DNA of 8,606 nt from JALZAA01 sp035938395 (lineage in GTDB: Bacteria > Actinomycetota > Acidimicrobiia > IMCC26256 > JACDBD01). Positions 6,186-8,606 of the stretch are shown here, in pieces. The notes under the pieces are model-generated. The model did no database searches. It had not been told where the DNA came from and was given only the letters and a program-made list of their open reading frames with translations. The DNA is taken from NCBI GenBank assembly GCA_035938395.1, contig DASZGY010000060.1, forward strand, positions 1 through 8,606. The letters are read 5' to 3'. Made by a program: the position numbers and the translations under genes. How positions within the stretch are numbered: the first letter of the stretch is position 1; each line of letters opens with the position of its first letter.

Positions 6186-6401
6186 ATGGCGGACAGCGTC
6201 TACAAGGTCATCGAGCTGGTCGGGACCAGCACCGACGGGTGGGAGCAGGCAGTCGGCGCAGCGGTCGCGTTGGCGTCACAGTCGCTGCGTGACCTGCGCA
6301 TCGCCGAGGTCTCCGAGCTCGACGTGACCATCGAGAACGGCACGGTGTCGGCGTACCGGGCCAAGGTGAAGGTCTCGTTCAAGTACGAGGGCGGCGCCTA
6401 G
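6186..6401 (+). CDS. Dodecin (flavin-binding protein)
   Basis: A 71-residue dodecin, the small protein whose dodecamer stores and buffers flavins (FMN, riboflavin or FAD) in the cytoplasm. The whole protein fits the family: Y-K-V-I-E-L-V-G-T-S (6-15), the flavin-stacking Trp W19 in D-G-W-E-Q-A-V (17-23), the single helix A-V-A-L-A-S-Q-S-L-R-D-L (27-38), and two C-terminal strands ending Y-R-A-K-V-K-V-S-F-K-Y (57-67). ATG 6186 is chosen because a G-rich ribosome binding site precedes it and dodecins begin just before the first strand. An in-frame ATG at 6174 and a TTG at 6114 would only add unrelated residues, and the TTG is part of the candidate -35. It probably has its own promoter. The family is secure; flavin preference is not readable. 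Confidence 0.95.
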   Translation: MADSVYKVIELVGTSTDGWEQAVGAAVALASQSLRDLRIAEVSELDVTIENGTVSAYRAKVKVSFKYEGGA

Positions 6402-6422
6402 CTCCAGGTAGCTGTCACACCC

Positions 6423-6461
6423 CCGTGGTTCGATGCTCCTGGCGGGTGGAGCAGACCACGG
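6423..6461 (+). promoter_or_regulatory. Long two-part hairpin in the leader of the small zinc-ribbon gene
   Basis: CCGTGGT (6423-6429) pairs with ACCACGG (6455-6461), and TGCTCC (6434-6439) pairs with GGAGCA (6448-6453). That gives 13 bp in two blocks around an 8-base loop, with a 4-to-1 interior bulge. The 3' arm takes in the first two bases of the Shine-Dalgarno GGAGG (6460-6464). It has no U-run after it, so it is not a classical terminator. It lies 21 bases after the dodecin stop and could control translation or processing between the two genes. Confidence 0.45.
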
Positions 6462-6468
6462 AGGACCG

Positions 6469-6705
6469 ATGACAGCGACGACGGCAACGACAGCGACGAC
6501 AGCGACAACAGGGACGACAGACGAGACGCCGGCCGTACGGCTGGAGCCGTGCGCGGCATTCCACTTCGACCCGGACGCTGACTGGCCGACGTGCGGCGAG
6601 TGCGGGTGGCTGGAGGACGAGCACGCGCGTCCGACAGCCGCCGGCGCGGTCGTCACCGAGCTTCCGCGCCGCCGTGTGCCGGTACCGCAGCGGCTCGCTT
6701 CGTAG
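6469..6705 (+). CDS. Small putative zinc-binding protein with Thr/Ala-repeat N-terminus
   Basis: Not assigned to a named family. The 78-residue product starts with a low-complexity T-A-T repeat (residues 2-16), then has a compact core from about 26 to 53. Possible metal ligands are C28, C42, C45 (C-G-E-C) and H52 (E-D-E-H), a C-x13-C-x2-C-x6-H spacing like a small zinc ribbon or finger. Aromatic and acidic residues around it (F-H-F-D-P-D-A-D-W) suggest a folded core. A basic tail R-R-R-V-P-V-P-Q-R follows. ATG 6469 is preferred because GGAGG lies 4 bases upstream; the in-frame ATG 6433 falls inside the leader hairpin loop side. It follows dodecin on the same strand by 67 bases and may be co-transcribed. 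It converges on Ku with 5 bases between stops. The coding call rests on start signals and the Cys pattern. Confidence 0.7.
   Translation: MTATTATTATTATTGTTDETPAVRLEPCAAFHFDPDADWPTCGECGWLEDEHARPTAAGAVVTELPRRRVPVPQRLAS
6472..6516 (+). repeat. Five tandem copies of a 9-base repeat inside the coding sequence
   Basis: Copies at 6472, 6481, 6490, 6499 and 6508 follow the unit acagcgacg with one or two changes each. They encode Thr-Ala-Thr four times and then Thr-Gly-Thr. Copy number changes would keep the reading frame. Confidence 0.85.
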
Positions 6706-6710
6706 TCGCG

Positions 6711-7613
6711 CTACGCCGATTTGCGCGAGCGCGAGCGGGTCTTGGTCGCCTTTGTGGCCTTCTTGGCCCCGGCCTTCTTGGTCTTCTTCGCCGCCGCCTT
6801 CGCCCGCGCGGGGGCCTGGTCCCCGCCTTCGCCCTTGCCGGCGCGAGCGAGGCTCGCCTCGAGCGCGGCCATGAGGTCCACCACCTTCGCCGGCTCCTCG
6901 ACCAGGGGCTCGGCGACGATCTCCTCGCCGGCGGCCTTCTTCTCGATGATCTCGAGGAGCTGGTCGCGATACGCGTCGGTGTACTTCTCGGGCTCGAAGC
7001 CGCCCGACAGCGCCTCGATGAGCTGGCGCGCCATGTCGAGCTCTTTCTGGCTCGGCGCGATGTCGTCGTCGCGGGGGATCTCCTCGATGCTCTCGATCGG
7101 GATGACCTCGTCGGCGTGCCGCATCGTCTCGATGCACAGCGCCCCGTCGAGCGGGCGGATGGCCACGAGGTGCTCCTTCGCCCGCAGCACGATCTTGCCC
7201 ACCGCCACCTTCTGGAGGTCCGTCATCGCCTCGATGAGCAGGCGGTAGGGCCGTTCGGCGGCCCGGTCGGGCACGAGGTAGTAGGGCTGCTCGAAGTAGA
7301 TGGGGTCGATCTGCTCGAGGTCGACGAAGTCCTGGATGTCGATCGTGTGGCTGGCCTTCGGGGTGAGCTGCTCGAGCTCGTCCTGCCCGACCACGACGTA
7401 CTGGCCGGGAGAGATCTCGTAACCCTTCTGGATCCGCTCGTTGGGGACCTCGTCGCCGCTGGCCTCGGAGACCCGCCGGTAGCGGATCCGGGCGCCGGTC
7501 CCCTCCTCCAGCTGGTTGAACCGCACGTCCTTCGAGCGCACGGCCGACACGAGCTTCACCGGCACGGTCACGAGACCGAAACTGATGTTCCCGCTCCAGA
7601 TGGTGCTGGGCAC
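6711..7613 (-). CDS. ku: Ku, DNA end-binding protein of bacterial NHEJ
   Basis: The homodimeric ring protein that threads onto DNA double-strand ends and recruits LigD. The 300-residue product has the typical opening S-T-I-W-S-G-N-I-S-F-G-L-V-T-V-P-V-K-L (3-21), R-Y-R-R-V-S (44-49; other Ku proteins often have Cys in this region), I-D-P-I-Y-F-E-Q-P-Y-Y-L (102-113), and the bridge and arm region through E-T-M-R-H-A-D-E-V (162-170). The C-terminal S-G-G-F-E-P-E-K-Y-T-D-A-Y-R (203-216) is the conserved minimal domain that contacts LigD. After about 257 comes a long Lys/Ala/Arg tail, as in other actinobacterial Ku proteins, which adds DNA contacts. GTG 7613 is chosen over GTG 7622 because AAAGGAGGT (7629-7621) overlaps the latter and lies 8 bases before the former, which also matches the family's usual start. 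It is divergent from ligD. Confidence 0.97.
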   Translation of the reverse strand: MPSTIWSGNISFGLVTVPVKLVSAVRSKDVRFNQLEEGTGARIRYRRVSEASGDEVPNERIQKGYEISPGQYVVVGQDELEQLTPKASHTIDIQDFVDLEQIDPIYFEQPYYLVPDRAAERPYRLLIEAMTDLQKVAVGKIVLRAKEHLVAIRPLDGALCIETMRHADEVIPIESIEEIPRDDDIAPSQKELDMARQLIEALSGGFEPEKYTDAYRDQLLEIIEKKAAGEEIVAEPLVEEPAKVVDLMAALEASLARAGKGEGGDQAPARAKAAAKKTKKAGAKKATKATKTRSRSRKSA

Positions 7614-7696
7614 CAGGCCCACCTCCTTTGCCGCCCGCCGGCCCCTATAGCGTCGCAGGTCGTGGAGGGTCGACGCACACTTTCCCCGGTGGCCCC
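7614..7696. promoter_or_regulatory. Divergent ku-ligD control region
   Basis: AAAGGAGGT on the minus strand (7629-7621) is the strong ku ribosome binding site. CTATAG (7645-7650) is palindromic and could serve as a -10 core for either strand: TATAGC on plus (7646-7651) or TATAGG on minus (7649-7644). No convincing -35 partner was found. The ligD ATG has no clear Shine-Dalgarno sequence. Confidence 0.3.
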
Positions 7697-8606
7697 ATGA
7701 GCCCCAAGGGAAATCACGTCGAGATCGAGGGGCGCCGGCTCCAGTTGTCGAACCTGGACAAGGTGCTGTACCCGGAGGCCGGGTTCACGAAGGCGCAGGT
7801 CATCGACTACTACGCGCGGATCGGCGCGGTCATGGTGCCGCACCTCGCCGACCGGCCCGTGACCCTGGTGCGCTGGCCCGACGGCGTCGCCAGCCAGTCC
7901 TTCTTCGAGAAGCGCTGCCCGACACACGCCCCGAAATGGATGCGCTCGGCGGCGGTCTCCGACGACCTCGAGCAATGTGTGTTCGACGACCTCGCCTCGC
8001 TGGTGTGGGGAGCGAACATGGCGGCGCTCGAGTTGCACACACCACAGGCCCGGGTGTCGAGCCCCGACCGTCCCGACTCGATGGTCTTCGACCTGGACCC
8101 GGGGCCCGGCGCGACCATCCTCGACTGCTGCCGGGTCGGGCTCGACCTCCGCGGGCTCCTTGCCGAGCTCGGGCTCGAGTCGGTCGCGAAGACATCCGGC
8201 TCCAAGGGCCTGCACCTCGCCGTGCCGCTGCACACGGACACGACCGACGACGACACGAAGGGTTTCGCGCGCGCGGCAGGACAGCTCCTGGCCAAGCGCC
8301 AACCGGATCGAGTGACGGTGATCATGCGACGCGACGAGCGCAGCGGGAAGGTCTTCGTCGACTGGAGCCAGAACGACCGTCACAAGACCACCGTGTGTGT
8401 GTACTCGTTGCGCGGGAGGCCGCGGCCGCTGGTGTCGACGCCGGTCTCGTGGGACGAGGTGAGCAACGCGCTCGACACCGGCGATCCCGAGACCGACGCG
8501 CTCACGTTCGAGGCGGACGAGGTGCTCGACCGGGTCGCGCGCGGCGGTGATCTCTACGCTTCGAATCTGGAGCTCGAGCAGGAGCTGCCGGCACTCGGCA
8601 AGCAGG
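7697..8606 (+). CDS. ligD: LigD polymerase/primase domain (NHEJ), 3' end outside the window
   Basis: The archaeo-eukaryotic-primase-like polymerase domain of LigD, which fills gaps and adds (ribo)nucleotides at broken DNA ends held by Ku. 303 codons are visible before the window ends. Signatures are L-S-N-L-D-K-V-L-Y-P (17-26), the catalytic pair in F-D-L-D-P-G (131-136; D132 and D134), T-S-G-S-K-G-L-H-L (166-174; with H173), and V-D-W-S-Q-N (221-226; D222, third metal ligand). The K-T-T-V-C-V-Y-S-L-R-G stretch (230-240) has C-V where family members usually have A-P. The three Asp spacings match those of the mycobacterial LigD polymerase domain. The polymerase domain is nearly complete at the edge, so the gene may be a stand-alone polymerase of about 310-340 residues or may continue into phosphoesterase or ligase domains. 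ATG 7697 fits the family N-terminus despite a poor ribosome binding site. Confidence 0.95.
   Translation, partial: MSPKGNHVEIEGRRLQLSNLDKVLYPEAGFTKAQVIDYYARIGAVMVPHLADRPVTLVRWPDGVASQSFFEKRCPTHAPKWMRSAAVSDDLEQCVFDDLASLVWGANMAALELHTPQARVSSPDRPDSMVFDLDPGPGATILDCCRVGLDLRGLLAELGLESVAKTSGSKGLHLAVPLHTDTTDDDTKGFARAAGQLLAKRQPDRVTVIMRRDERSGKVFVDWSQNDRHKTTVCVYSLRGRPRPLVSTPVSWDEVSNALDTGDPETDALTFEADEVLDRVARGGDLYASNLELEQELPALGKQ

Noticed and set aside
6472..6516. Short tandem repeats as a possible CRISPR or regulatory iteron array
   Set aside because: Units are 9 bases with no spacers and lie in frame within a coding sequence.
6701..6715. Hairpin CGTAG-tcgcg-CTACG between the stops of the small gene and ku as a bidirectional terminator
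   Set aside because: The stem is only 5 bp with no U-run on either side, too weak to call.
7568..8383. Minus-strand open frame opposite ligD
   Set aside because: The plus strand encodes an intact LigD polymerase domain with all catalytic Asp residues; the antisense product has no known motif.

Overview
This is a very GC-rich, gene-dense window with short intergenic gaps, many GTG starts and a set of families common in Actinobacteria: a 'DDH' amidohydrolase, a DUF6529-like membrane protein, dodecin, Ku and a LigD polymerase domain. The source is most likely an actinobacterium, perhaps an uncultured soil or sediment lineage such as Acidimicrobiia or Thermoleophilia; the class is a guess. No rRNA, tRNA, CRISPR array, insertion sequence or prophage gene was recognised.

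Layout. On the left, two minus-strand genes lie 2 bases apart: a metal-dependent amidohydrolase (720-2000) and a GNAT acetyltransferase that leaves the window (1-717). Divergent from them is a two-gene membrane redox unit: a five-helix, histidine-bearing membrane protein (2070-2642) and a membrane-anchored class I cytochrome c (2652-3002). A short divergent region (2001-2069) holds a perfect 6+6 palindrome over a good promoter. Next is an acyl-CoA synthetase-type enzyme (2995-4491, minus), divergent over only 50 bases from a LivK-like binding protein that lacks an export signal (4542-5597).

The most notable gene is the minus-strand peroxiredoxin-like gene at 5594-6061. Its frame is intact from a good ATG and ribosome binding site to the stop except for one in-frame TGA, exactly where relatives have the first Cys of a CPFC active site. 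Just after this TGA, the mRNA can form a hairpin meeting the main criteria for a bacterial SECIS element. I read it as a selenoprotein with a U-P-F-C active site. A naive gene call would keep only the C-terminal 100 residues and lose the active site.

On the right are a dodecin (6186-6401), a small putative zinc-binding protein with a Thr/Ala repeat N-terminus (6469-6705) whose leader can form a long hairpin touching its ribosome binding site, and a divergent non-homologous end-joining pair: Ku (6711-7613, minus) and the LigD polymerase domain (7697 to the window end, plus).

How the genes work together: Ku and LigD-Pol form the clear functional pair. The membrane protein and cytochrome c probably form an electron-transfer unit. 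The ligase and cytoplasmic binding protein share one control region and may respond to the same small molecule. The selenoprotein and dodecin are both redox or flavin housekeeping proteins, divergent from one another. The remaining neighbours look like ordinary genome packing, with convergent genes overlapping by 4 or 8 bases.
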